Shown here: positions 15,079 to 23,360 of the stretch, one piece after another | Layout of the letters: each line of letters starts with the position of its first letter | Numbering within the stretch: position 1 is the first letter of the stretch | Source: Myxococcales bacterium | GTDB taxonomy: Bacteria; Myxococcota_A; UBA9042 | Reading direction: 5' to 3' | Length of the DNA: 64,000 nt | Assembly (NCBI GenBank): GCA_947491025.1 | Contig: CANLIC010000007.1 | Span: 94,816-158,815 of the forward strand | The notes under the pieces: model-generated | Seen by the model: only the letters and a program-made list of their open reading frames with translations | The model's database searches: none | Told to the model about the DNA's origin: nothing | Position numbers and translations under genes: made by a program

Positions 15079-16128
15079 TCAGCCGTCGAGGTCGGTGGCG
15101 CGGCCGGGCGCGGCCTGGGCAGGCGCAGAGGGGAAGAGGAACACGTCGTCGGCCTCGACGTTGTCGTCGCCTGCTGCGACAGATGAGCCGCCTTGGCTGC
15201 CGCTCGCGAAAGCCCTGTCGTCACGGCCGACCGGCCACCAGCGCGTTCCTGGCAGAGGTCCAGGCGCCGAGGCCCGTTGGGCGCGCCGCGCGCACCAGGC
15301 GGCGTAGGCGGCCCTGTGCGCCGCGCGGGCGGCTGGTTCGAGATCGTAGCGAAAACGCAACGTCACGTTGGCAGAACGGTGCTCATCGCGGCGCGAGGCG
15401 AAGAGGACCTGCTCGAGCCAGGCCCCTCCCTTGGGGTGCAAGGCAAAAATCGGCAAGGCGGGTCGGCCCTCTGCGTCGCCGAGCTGCCGCAGCACCCGCC
15501 AGACGGCGGACTGAAAGGGGGCGGTGTCTGCGTCGAGCGCCGCACGCGAGCAACCGGCGGCCCACGCCTCGGCGCCGAGATTCATCGCCTGGAGCGCATG
15601 GCGCAGGCCCAGCGCCGGTGACAGCGTGCAGGCGCTGGCGCCAGGTTGGGACGCGACCCACTGCAGCGATGCCGCGAGCAGGGCCTGGGCCGCGCCGCCG
15701 TCGCGGGCCTCGCTGGCCACCGACAGCGCGATGAAGTGCCAGCGTCCGCCCGCGGGTCGGTCGAGCGCACGCGCGCCATTGGGGCTGCGGCACTCGAGGA
15801 GATCATCAAAGCGGTCGATGGGTTCTGGGCCGTGCACGCCGATGATCGCCCCGATTAGCGCCGACGGCGCCGGGTCGACCTGCTCGCGGCCTCCTGTGAG
15901 CGCAAAGGCGCCCAGCACCCGCACCGGCCAACCCCCCGCTGGCTGGAGGAGGTCGACCCAGCGTGCGATGCCGAGGTCGATCCAATCCGGGCCGTGGATC
16001 GCGAGAAAGCGCCGGCGCAGCGGGCCCTCGGCAGCCAGCGCGGCCAGATCGAGCTCCGCGACGGCGACCTCGGGACGCGGCTGCGGCGTCCCGGGCGTCG
16101 GCTCCAGCGATTGAAGTCGTGGCCCCAT
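15079..16128 (-). CDS. GNAT-like acyltransferase-fold protein, function unknown
   Basis: ATG 16128 gives 349 residues; longer frames upstream are arginine-rich shadow sequence. The central part reads FIALSVASEARDGGAAQALLAASLQWV and is followed by a TLSPALGLRHALQAMNLGAE segment. That resembles the acetyl-CoA-binding strand-helix and the next strand of GNAT N-acetyltransferases, with a degenerate pyrophosphate-binding loop (the usual Q/R-x-x-G-x-G/A appears as ARDGGA). The C-terminal third ends in an Ala/Arg-rich helix. The start is only 38 bp from the divergent APS reductase start, so the promoters must overlap. Downstream it leads into NACHT lipoprotein copy 3. No substrate is suggested. Confidence 0.55.
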   Translation of the reverse strand: MGPRLQSLEPTPGTPQPRPEVAVAELDLAALAAEGPLRRRFLAIHGPDWIDLGIARWVDLLQPAGGWPVRVLGAFALTGGREQVDPAPSALIGAIIGVHGPEPIDRFDDLLECRSPNGARALDRPAGGRWHFIALSVASEARDGGAAQALLAASLQWVASQPGASACTLSPALGLRHALQAMNLGAEAWAAGCSRAALDADTAPFQSAVWRVLRQLGDAEGRPALPIFALHPKGGAWLEQVLFASRRDEHRSANVTLRFRYDLEPAARAAHRAAYAAWCARRAQRASAPGPLPGTRWWPVGRDDRAFASGSQGGSSVAAGDDNVEADDVFLFPSAPAQAAPGRATDLDG

Positions 16129-16166
16129 CGCCGCTATCGTGCCAGCCCAGCCAGCCGGAGGCCAGC

Positions 16167-16958
16167 ATGAGCGAGCCAGAGACGCAGACCGACACCGCGC
16201 CCGCCGCTGATGCGCTGGCCGCCGCCGACGACGAGGCGCGCGCCCTCGACAAGGCGCTCCAGGGCCGCCAGCCCTTCCATGTCGTTGAGGCGGCGTTTGA
16301 GCGCTTCGGCCCGTCGCTCGTCGTCTCCTTCTCTGGCGCTGAAGACGTGCTAGTGGTCGACCTCGCGGTGCAGGTGCTCGGCGCGCGCGCTGCCAGCGAG
16401 CTGCGGGTGCTGACCCTCGACACCGGCCGCCTGCACCCCGAGACGCTGCGCTATCTGGAGGAGGTGCGGCAGCATTACGGCATCGCGCTGCAGGTGCAGA
16501 TGCCAGACGGTGCGGCAACCCAGGCGCTGGTGCAGCGCAAGGGCTTGTTCTCGTTCTATGTCGACGGCCACAAGGAGTGCTGCAGCGTGCGCAAAGTGGC
16601 GCCGCTCCGCCGGGCCCTCGCCGGTGCTCCAGCCTGGATGACCGGCCAACGCCGCGACCAGAGCCCAGACACCCGCGCCGCCGTGCCGTTTTGTGAGCTC
16701 GACCGCGCGTTTTCCGGCCCGCAGCAGCCTCTCTTCAAATTCAATCCGCTCGCCAACTGGAAAAGCGCCGAGGTGTGGCGCTACCTGCGCGGCGCCGGCA
16801 TCCCAACCAATCCGCTGCACCAGCGCGGCTTCATCAGCATCGGCTGCGAGCCCTGCACGCGCGCGGTCGGCCCCGGTGAGCATGAGCGCGCGGGCCGCTG
16901 GTGGTGGGAAGAGGCCACGCAGAAGGAGTGTGGCCTGCATCGGCCTGACGACGCGTAG
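16167..16958 (+). CDS. cysH: [4Fe-4S] phosphoadenylyl/adenylyl-sulfate reductase (CysH family)
   Basis: The 263-residue enzyme starts at ATG 16167 behind CGGAGG and reduces (phospho)adenylyl sulfate to sulfite in cytoplasmic sulfate assimilation. It shows the PP-loop SFSGAEDV, the LDTGRLHPET block, GQRRDQS, and a C-terminal KECGLH carrying the catalytic cysteine (Cys255). Cys138-Cys139 plus Cys227-x2-Cys230 form the CC...CxxC set that binds a [4Fe-4S] cluster. This marks the bacterial APS-reducing branch rather than the cluster-free E. coli PAPS reductase. No other sulfate-assimilation gene is nearby. It ends 17 bp from the convergent regulator gene. Confidence 0.9.
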   Translation: MSEPETQTDTAPAADALAAADDEARALDKALQGRQPFHVVEAAFERFGPSLVVSFSGAEDVLVVDLAVQVLGARAASELRVLTLDTGRLHPETLRYLEEVRQHYGIALQVQMPDGAATQALVQRKGLFSFYVDGHKECCSVRKVAPLRRALAGAPAWMTGQRRDQSPDTRAAVPFCELDRAFSGPQQPLFKFNPLANWKSAEVWRYLRGAGIPTNPLHQRGFISIGCEPCTRAVGPGEHERAGRWWWEEATQKECGLHRPDDA

Positions 16959-16975
16959 CGCCCGGCTACCGCCGA

Positions 16976-18229
16976 TCAGCTCCCCAGAATCTCGCGAAGT
17001 CGCTCATAGATCGCTTGCAGCGCCGCCTCGTCGCGCTGCCGCGCTGGCGCGCCCTCCTCGACGTGGAGCTCAAGGCCCGGCGCCAGATTGTGGCGGCGCC
17101 AGACCCGGCCCTGGCCCTGGCTGCGGGCTGCACCGCGTCGCGAAGGCAGGATCTCGCTGGAAGCGTCGGCATCGGCCGAAGCTGGGAGGACGGCAGGGGG
17201 GGTGGCGGTCGCGGCTGGTGGGGTCGGAGGGGCCGGTGGCGCCGGAGGGGCCGGTGGCGTGGGCCGGGGCGGCGGAGGCGGCGGAGGCGGCGGAGGCGGT
17301 GGGGTCGGCGAGAGCGTTGAAAAGGGCGGTGGGGGCGGCGGGGCCGGCGACAACGACGGCGACCACGACGGCGGCGGTGGAGGCGCGACCGTAGGCTTGG
17401 CCGCGGCGCCGTGGCTTTGGGTTCGGGCCGATCCGCCCGGGGGCGCAACCGCCTGCGTCCGCGCGACCGTCTCTTCGTCGCTGGCATCTCCTATCTCGCC
17501 GAAAGCGTCCATCAGCCCGCGCAGATCGCCGGCCGCCAAGGTCTCGCGCTCGCTGCGGCTGCCGGGTCCGCCACGGGTGCGCGGACGTCCAGGCGTCATC
17601 TGCATCGGCACGGCGTCGGGCAGCCCGAGGTCGTCAACGGCACCTGTCGCGCCCGCGACGCCTTGCGGCGGTGCTCCGTCATAGGGGGAAGCGCCGAGCA
17701 GCAGGTCTGGGACCGCCGGCGCTGGGCGCGTCAGCGGTCGAGCCGGCGGCAAGGGGGCGAGGCGTGGCGCCACCGGCTCAGCCTTGGTCCGGTTGGACAT
17801 GGCCGTCTCGCCGCGCTCATCGCGGGAGTAGCGGCCTTTGTCCATCATTTGCATCCAGTTGCGCATGACCGCGGCCTTCTTGGCGGCCTCTTCCGGCTCA
17901 TCGCAGAGCATGCGCAGATGGTCCTCGTCGACGCCGCGCATCAGCTGGGCGATCCGTTCGAGGTCGAGGTCCGCGCTGCGCAGGACTTGCACGGCGCAGA
18001 GCTGCAGGAGCTGGCGCTGGTAGAAGATCTGGCGGCTGCCCTCGGTCTCGGGCCCGTCGACCAGACCCCGCTCGATGTAGAAGCGCAGCAGCGGCTCGTG
18101 CAGGGGCTCGGCGCTCGGGTTGGTCGTCCGGTCGCGGAGAAGCTCGCTGGCGTGGGTCAGCAGGCCAAAGGTGTCAAAGCGTTGGGGGAGGGCACGCACC
18201 GCCGAACTGACCGTTTGGTGCCTGGTCAT
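16976..18229 (-). CDS. MerR-like regulator with long proline-rich tail
   Basis: The 417-residue protein has an N-terminal MerR-type helix-turn-helix. The segment LLRFYIERGLVDGPETEGSR is the usual 'yyeR-GLv' recognition region with its wing, and the LQLCAVQVLRSADLDLERIAQLM helix follows it. Residues about 150-370 are low-complexity, including runs of up to twelve prolines encoded by tandem GGCGGAGGC-type repeats (minus-strand gene, about 17225-17345). The C-terminus regains complexity with RRHNLAPGLELHVEEG and a short helix. A cytoplasmic DNA-binding role is likely. The polyproline tail is unusual for MerR proteins and could be a protein-docking segment. No ligand-binding cysteines of the metal-sensing type are visible. 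Confidence 0.65.
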   Translation of the reverse strand: MTRHQTVSSAVRALPQRFDTFGLLTHASELLRDRTTNPSAEPLHEPLLRFYIERGLVDGPETEGSRQIFYQRQLLQLCAVQVLRSADLDLERIAQLMRGVDEDHLRMLCDEPEEAAKKAAVMRNWMQMMDKGRYSRDERGETAMSNRTKAEPVAPRLAPLPPARPLTRPAPAVPDLLLGASPYDGAPPQGVAGATGAVDDLGLPDAVPMQMTPGRPRTRGGPGSRSERETLAAGDLRGLMDAFGEIGDASDEETVARTQAVAPPGGSARTQSHGAAAKPTVAPPPPPSWSPSLSPAPPPPPPFSTLSPTPPPPPPPPPPPPRPTPPAPPAPPAPPTPPAATATPPAVLPASADADASSEILPSRRGAARSQGQGRVWRRHNLAPGLELHVEEGAPARQRDEAALQAIYERLREILGS

Positions 18230-18359
18230 GTCGTCCCCGCTGCTCGCCCGATGCGTCGTCCTTGCTGCCGGCGCTGCGCCGTACGCCCGGCCAGTGTGGA
18301 GCGACCGCGGCGAGCGGGCAACTTTCGGCGCCTTGGCGGCTAACGCGCTGTGCGGCGCA

Positions 18360-19592
18360 TCAGTCGCAGGTCAAGACCTCGACCTGATAGCTGAAGGGCT
18401 TGGCCACGCCGCTGATCTCGACGGTGTAGGTCTTGCCGCCCTCGGCCTTCCAGCCGCTGGGCGCGAAGCCCAGCGCGTATTTGCTGCCGTAGCCGCCGCC
18501 AAGCTGCCACTGCGTCATCGGCAACTCGGCGCCGCTCTCGTCCAAGATCCGGACCTTGGCTTTGGTCATCACGATGCTGTCGCTCTGAATCGACCAGCCC
18601 GTGCCGTCGATCGACTCCTTGCCATAGGGGCCGAACGCCTTGACCGGCACCTTGCCCGCCGGCGGCCAGGCGATGAAGGGCGCTTGCGACTTGCCCGTGC
18701 CGCCGATGACCCAGAGGCAGGACGCCTTGGTCGCCGTCGAGCCGACGCCGATGGGGCCGAGCGAATGGGAGAGGATCCACCGGCGATGGCCCAGGGTGTC
18801 GTGGTTGTGGGCGCCTGAATCGACCATGTAGCGGTCCACCGAGGTGACGCCCGGCGCCGTCGAGATGTTGCTGCGCTTGGCGGCGAGGGAGCCGTCTTCG
18901 GTCCAGCACTTCCAGCTCTGAGCGGGGGTGTGCGAGAGCTTGCCGTTGGCCGCCATGATGAGGGCGCAGGCCTGCGCCTTCTGGTCCAAGTCGGGTGCGC
19001 GCGCCACCTCGGGCAGGCCGACCAGCCAGCGGTAGAGGTTGACGAGCTTGAGCGCGTTGTTCTTGGCCGACTCGCTGACGTCGCCCGGATCGCATGCCGC
19101 CATGTTGCCCGAGAAGGTGCCCTCGGCGAGGTCGCTGCGGTCCTGCTTCCAGCGTGCGCAGACCGCTTCGGCCGTGGTTGGCCCGGGGCCGCCGGTGCCG
19201 CCGCCGCCCACCGTGTCACCGCCGCCGCCGCCACCGCCTACGACGTCCTGTCCGCCCGTAGCGTCAGCGGCCGCCGGCGAGGGCGGGGTCTGGCAGACGG
19301 TCACGAAGGCGCCAGGCTGCTCGCCGAGGCCGTTCTCGCCGCAGACCGTAGTCGCCTCGCAGACGCCGAGGAGCTGCCAGGTGCCGCTCGCGTTGTCGCA
19401 GAGCATCTGGCTGTTGCCGTAGCAGCCTTCGACCTGGACCAAGGGGTTGCATGCGGAGTCGGCGGCGCCGCCGCTTCCGCTCGGGGTGGACGCGTAGGGG
19501 CTGCCGCCGCCGCCGCCGGTGGCGCAGGCGCTGGAGCACAGCAACGCCAGGGTGCCGAGGCGTGCCGCCTGGCTGAGCGTTTGTCGGTCCAT
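18360..19592 (-). CDS. CAP-domain (SCP/PR-1-like) lipoprotein
   Basis: The 410-residue protein starts at ATG 19592 behind GAGGGA. The signal peptide ends in SSAC (Cys23). A Cys-containing, glycine-rich spacer of about 130 residues precedes a CAP domain: the helix NALKLVNLYRWLVGLPEVAR, an ACALIMAANGKLSHTP segment and HNHDTLGHRRWILS, which contains the conserved H-R-x-x and tryptophan of the family. A C-terminal strand-rich segment follows and ends with a cysteine. CAP proteins are extracellular and have varied roles (lipid binding, protease-like); no enzymatic role can be claimed. It is divergent from the beta-keto acid cleavage enzyme gene across 240 bp. Confidence 0.75.
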   Translation of the reverse strand: MDRQTLSQAARLGTLALLCSSACATGGGGGSPYASTPSGSGGAADSACNPLVQVEGCYGNSQMLCDNASGTWQLLGVCEATTVCGENGLGEQPGAFVTVCQTPPSPAAADATGGQDVVGGGGGGGDTVGGGGTGGPGPTTAEAVCARWKQDRSDLAEGTFSGNMAACDPGDVSESAKNNALKLVNLYRWLVGLPEVARAPDLDQKAQACALIMAANGKLSHTPAQSWKCWTEDGSLAAKRSNISTAPGVTSVDRYMVDSGAHNHDTLGHRRWILSHSLGPIGVGSTATKASCLWVIGGTGKSQAPFIAWPPAGKVPVKAFGPYGKESIDGTGWSIQSDSIVMTKAKVRILDESGAELPMTQWQLGGGYGSKYALGFAPSGWKAEGGKTYTVEISGVAKPFSYQVEVLTCD

Positions 19593-19832
19593 CGGGATCC
19601 CTCGTCGGTGGCAGGCGACAGGTGCGAGCAGCCCAGTGCTCCCCCGCGGCGCGAGCGCGCGACGGTAGCAAGCGGAGGCGCTTGCGACAACGTAGAAGCG
19701 TAAAGACGGCCGTGTCGGGCGGCATGCCTGCGCCTGGCAATGCGCCCTCCCTGACCCAGGGTGGACCGCCGCCCCCCGCCGCAGCTACGCTCTCGCCCGC
19801 GGTCGGCCGGCGCCACCGCCAAGGAGCCGCCG

Positions 19833-20729
19833 ATGATGGACCCCACCCACGATCTCCAGGCGCCGCATGGCCCCGCCGTCATCAGCTGCGCGCTGACCGG
19901 CGTCCTCACCGACCCCAAGCGCCACCCCGTGCCGGTGACCCCCGAGGAGATGGCGCTGGAGGCCGCGCGGGCCTGGGACGAGGGCGCGACCATCGTGCAC
20001 CTGCACTTCCGCGACCAGTCCCCTGGGCTTGGCCACCTGCCGAGCTGGGATCCCGCCGTGGCATCTGCCATCGCCGCGGCCATTCGGGCGCGGGTGCCGG
20101 GGATGCTGCTCAACTTCTCGACCGGCGTGGTCGGCCCCGACATCTCGGGTCCGGCAGCATGCCTGCGCGCCGCGCGGCCCGAGATCGCCGCGCTCAACGC
20201 TGGGTCCCTCAACTATCTGAAGACGCGCGCCAATGGCGAGTGGGCCTGGTTCCCGATGCTCTTCGACAACCCGGTTGAGAAGATCGCCGGCTTCGTCGAG
20301 GTGATGGACGAGTGCGGCATCGTCCCCGAGTGCGAGTGCTTCGACACCGGCATCGTGCGCTCGGTCGGCATGTTCGCCGCCGCCGGTCTGTTGAAAGCAC
20401 CCGTGCACGTCTCGCTGGTGATGGGCATCGACTCCGGAATGCCCGCCGACCCGCGCTGGCTGCCTCTGCTCATCGAGCAGCTCCCGGCGGGCGCGCAGTG
20501 GCAGACCATCGGCATCGGCCGGCAAGAGGTCTGGGCCCTGCATCGCCGCGCCGCCGAGCTCGGCGGACACCTGCGCACAGGCCTGGAAGACACCTTCTAC
20601 CTGGAGGATGGCAGCCGCGCCGCCCACAACGGAGCCCTGGTCGCCGAGCTCGTGCGCGTCGCCCGAGGCGCTGGCCGCGAGATCGCGACCCCGGCCCAGA
20701 CCCGCGCCGCTTTCGGGCTCGGGGCCTAG
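19833..20729 (+). CDS. Beta-keto acid cleavage enzyme (BKACE, DUF849 family)
   Basis: ATG 19833, seven bases after AAGGAG, gives 298 residues. Members of this TIM-barrel family condense a beta-keto acid with acetyl-CoA and cleave it to acetoacetate and a new acyl-CoA; the best known is 3-keto-5-aminohexanoate cleavage enzyme of lysine fermentation. The zinc site is visible: HLH (His56, His58) in TIVHLHFRD and Glu252 in GLEDTFYL. The LNFSTGVVG, LNAGSLNY and GIGRQEV blocks fit the family. Without the other lysine-fermentation genes nearby the substrate stays open; carnitine or other beta-keto acids are alternatives. Confidence 0.85.
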   Translation: MMDPTHDLQAPHGPAVISCALTGVLTDPKRHPVPVTPEEMALEAARAWDEGATIVHLHFRDQSPGLGHLPSWDPAVASAIAAAIRARVPGMLLNFSTGVVGPDISGPAACLRAARPEIAALNAGSLNYLKTRANGEWAWFPMLFDNPVEKIAGFVEVMDECGIVPECECFDTGIVRSVGMFAAAGLLKAPVHVSLVMGIDSGMPADPRWLPLLIEQLPAGAQWQTIGIGRQEVWALHRRAAELGGHLRTGLEDTFYLEDGSRAAHNGALVAELVRVARGAGREIATPAQTRAAFGLGA

Positions 20730-20765
20730 CCGCGGCGAGCCCGCGCCTGGACAAGGCGACGGCGC

Positions 20766-21557
20766 TCAGATCTTGCCCTGATCCTTCATCTCTTGCAGGC
20801 GCCGCCGCAGCTCCTCGACCAGCGCGCACGACGGCTCATGGCCGCGGTCGCAGGCGTGCTTCAGCCAGCGGGCGCCGTCGCCGATGCGTTGGCTGCCAGC
20901 GCCGCCCTTGAGGTACCAGACCCCGATTTGGTTGCAGCTCGTCATGTTGCCGGAATCGCAGCGCTGCGCCGTCTCACGGAGGTCTTGCGCGGTGCCCGCA
21001 GGCAGCCCCGATTCGCAGGGGCCGGCGCCTTCGGCCGCAGCGCCGCCAGCGCCTGCGCCGCCAGCGCCTGCGCCTGCGCCGCCCACGCCGAGCGCGCCGC
21101 CATTCCCAGTCTCGTTGCCTGCACCTGCCTGAGGCTGCGGCGCCGGCGCACTTTCGCCGCGCAGCGTGCCCAGGCCGCCGCCGCCCGACGGCGCGCCCCG
21201 TTGCGGGGTTGCCTTGCCGGCAGTCGTGCTCGGGCCGCGCGCCAATGCCTGGATCAGGGTGCAGGAGGGGCGGTCGCCGTTGTCGCATCCCCAGCGCAAG
21301 AAGCGCCTGCCCTCGAGCTTGCGGTGGTTGCCGCCGCCGCCTATCGAGTACCAGATGCCGAGCCAGCGACACGAGCCGACTTCGCCCTCGTCACATCGCT
21401 CGGCGTGGTCGCGCGCCTTGGCGCTGGCATTGCCGGGCAGGGTGTTGACGGCGCCGAGGTTGGGGCCGCTGGCCCCGCAGCCCGCGAGGCCGAAGGCGAA
21501 AAACATGCCACACAGGACGGCCTTCGCCCCGCTCCGTTGAAGCCCGTAACGCACCAT
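20766..21557 (-). CDS. Sel1-like repeat lipoprotein
   Basis: The 263-residue protein has a signal peptide ending in GLAGC (Cys27). Two disulfide-type Sel1/Hcp-like units are separated by a long Gly/Ala linker. The first contains CDEGEVGSCRWLGIWY and GCDNGDRPSC; the second CDSGNMTSCNQIGVWY and ACDRGHEPSC. The paired cysteines seven residues apart are typical of cysteine-rich (HcpA-like) Sel1 repeats, which mediate protein-protein contacts outside the cytoplasm. A smaller relative lies at 24997-25416. It is convergent with the BKACE gene and its start is 144 bp from the divergent M28 peptidase start. Confidence 0.75.
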   Translation of the reverse strand: MVRYGLQRSGAKAVLCGMFFAFGLAGCGASGPNLGAVNTLPGNASAKARDHAERCDEGEVGSCRWLGIWYSIGGGGNHRKLEGRRFLRWGCDNGDRPSCTLIQALARGPSTTAGKATPQRGAPSGGGGLGTLRGESAPAPQPQAGAGNETGNGGALGVGGAGAGAGGAGAGGAAAEGAGPCESGLPAGTAQDLRETAQRCDSGNMTSCNQIGVWYLKGGAGSQRIGDGARWLKHACDRGHEPSCALVEELRRRLQEMKDQGKI

Positions 21558-21701
21558 GGCTGCTCCTCGGCGCCGGCCCGGCGCGTTCTCTGCCGCGACC
21601 TGGACCTATCATCCATCCTACATCGGCGCGCCGGAGTCTGGTAGCCGACGCATGGGCCGCGTAGCATCGACGGGCGCTTCTTCTGCGCACTCGAGGCTCG
21701 G

Positions 21702-23261
21702 ATGGGCTGGGCTCAAGACGCCCCTGCTGGCGGCATTGCGAAGGCGCGACGCGCTCCACCTGGCGGCGTGCGCCGCTGCGTGGCGTCGCTAGGCCTCGTG
21801 GCCGCCTTGTGGGCGCTCGCGGCTTGCGCCGGCCCCGGTCGCACGGCCGACGATCGCGGCGGTACCCATGACACCGGCGACGATCGCGCGCTCGCAACGG
21901 CGCGGGCGGGCGTGCAGCGGCTGCTGGCGACGATGCCGGCCGAACGCGGTGCCTACGCCCGGTTGCGAGCGCTCTGCGATGGCCACGGTCACCGGCTGAG
22001 CGGCTCGCCGGGCCTCGATGCGGCCATCGCCTGGGCGGTGAAGGACCTGCAGCACGACGGCCATGAAGCGGTCGCGGCTGAGCCCGTCAAGGTGCCGGTC
22101 TGGGTGCGTGGCGCTGAGCAGGCAGCGATCGTCGAGCCGATGGCCGCAGGCCAGGAGGTGCCGCTGGCGCTGCTTGGCCTCGGCGGGAGCGACCCGACCC
22201 CGGCCGAGGGCATCACCGCTGAGGTGTTGCGCGTCAGCGGTGAGGATGAGCTCATGGCCCGCGCAGCCGAGGCCAAGGGGCGCATCGTCCTGTTCGACAA
22301 CCCGATGCCGGATTGGACCGAGGCGCATGGGTCGGGCTACGGCCACTGCGTCAAGTACCGCGTTCACGGCGCCCGCCTGGCCGCCCGTCATGGCGCTGTG
22401 GCCGTGCTGGTGCGGTCGGTGACGGCGCACAGCCTGCGCTCCCCGCACACCGGCGCCATGCTCTACGGCGACGCCAGCGCCCGCTTGCCCGCCGCGGCCC
22501 TGAGCACCGAAGACGCCGACCGCATCGGCCGCCTCCTCGCCGGCGGACAACGCGTGCGGGTGCGCCTGATGCTCAGCGGCCGCAACCTGCCCGACGCCGA
22601 CAGCGCCAACGTCGTCGCTGAGCTGCGCGGTCGCGAGCGGCCCGAGCAGGTCGTCATCCTCAGCGGGCACCTCGACAGCTGGGACGTCGGCCAAGGCGCC
22701 CACGACGACGGCGCGGGCGTGGTGATGGCGATGGAGGCGCTGCACCAGCTGCGGCGGCTCGGCCTGCGACCGCGGCGGACCCTGCGCGTCGTGCTCTGGA
22801 CCAACGAAGAGAGCGGAATGGCCGGCGTTCGCGGCTACCTCAAGCGCCACAAGGCCGCCCTCGCCGACCACGCCGCGGCGATCGAGGCGGACTCAGGCGG
22901 CTTTGCGCCCGTCGGCTTTGGCGTCTTCCTCGAGGACAAGACCGCCGAGGCCCGCTTCGCCGCGCTGCTCGCGCCCCTCGTCCAGATGCTGCAGCCGCTC
23001 GGCACGATCCGCGTTGTGCCCGGCCAGTCGGCGCCGGACGTGTCGCGCTTCCACCCGCTGAGCGTCCCAGCGCTGGGCCTCATGACCCATGGCGCCAAGT
23101 ACTTCGACTACCACCACAGCCACGCCGACACCGTCGACAAGGTCGACCCCAGCGAGCTGCAGCGCTCCGCCACCGCCCTGGCCGCACTCGGCTATTGGCT
23201 CGCAGAGCTCCCGGAGTTGCCACCCAAGCCAGCGCCGAGTGGGGCGGCCCAGGCCGACTAG
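21702..23261 (+). CDS. M28-family metallo-aminopeptidase lipoprotein with PA domain
   Basis: From ATG 21702 the protein has 519 residues and a lipobox LAAC (Cys42). The protease-associated insert lies around residues 140-260 (KGRIVLFDNPMPDW, GAVAVLVRS). The co-catalytic zinc site of family M28 can be followed through SGHLDSWD (His, Asp), GAHDDGAG (bridging Asp), TNEESG (catalytic and ligand Glu), EADSGG (Asp) and HHSHADTVDKV (His). The layout is that of plasma glutamate carboxypeptidase / carboxypeptidase Q-like enzymes. It should release N-terminal or dipeptide residues in the periplasm or at the outer membrane. Confidence 0.85.
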   Translation: MGWAQDAPAGGIAKARRAPPGGVRRCVASLGLVAALWALAACAGPGRTADDRGGTHDTGDDRALATARAGVQRLLATMPAERGAYARLRALCDGHGHRLSGSPGLDAAIAWAVKDLQHDGHEAVAAEPVKVPVWVRGAEQAAIVEPMAAGQEVPLALLGLGGSDPTPAEGITAEVLRVSGEDELMARAAEAKGRIVLFDNPMPDWTEAHGSGYGHCVKYRVHGARLAARHGAVAVLVRSVTAHSLRSPHTGAMLYGDASARLPAAALSTEDADRIGRLLAGGQRVRVRLMLSGRNLPDADSANVVAELRGRERPEQVVILSGHLDSWDVGQGAHDDGAGVVMAMEALHQLRRLGLRPRRTLRVVLWTNEESGMAGVRGYLKRHKAALADHAAAIEADSGGFAPVGFGVFLEDKTAEARFAALLAPLVQMLQPLGTIRVVPGQSAPDVSRFHPLSVPALGLMTHGAKYFDYHHSHADTVDKVDPSELQRSATALAALGYWLAELPELPPKPAPSGAAQAD

Positions 23262-23360
23262 GCGGCTCGTACGACGACGACCCAGCCTGCGTCTCTAGCG
23301 CCAGGAGCCGGATCGCGGACGACGGCCTGGAAGGCAAGGTGCCCGAAGCCGCCGACCGCC

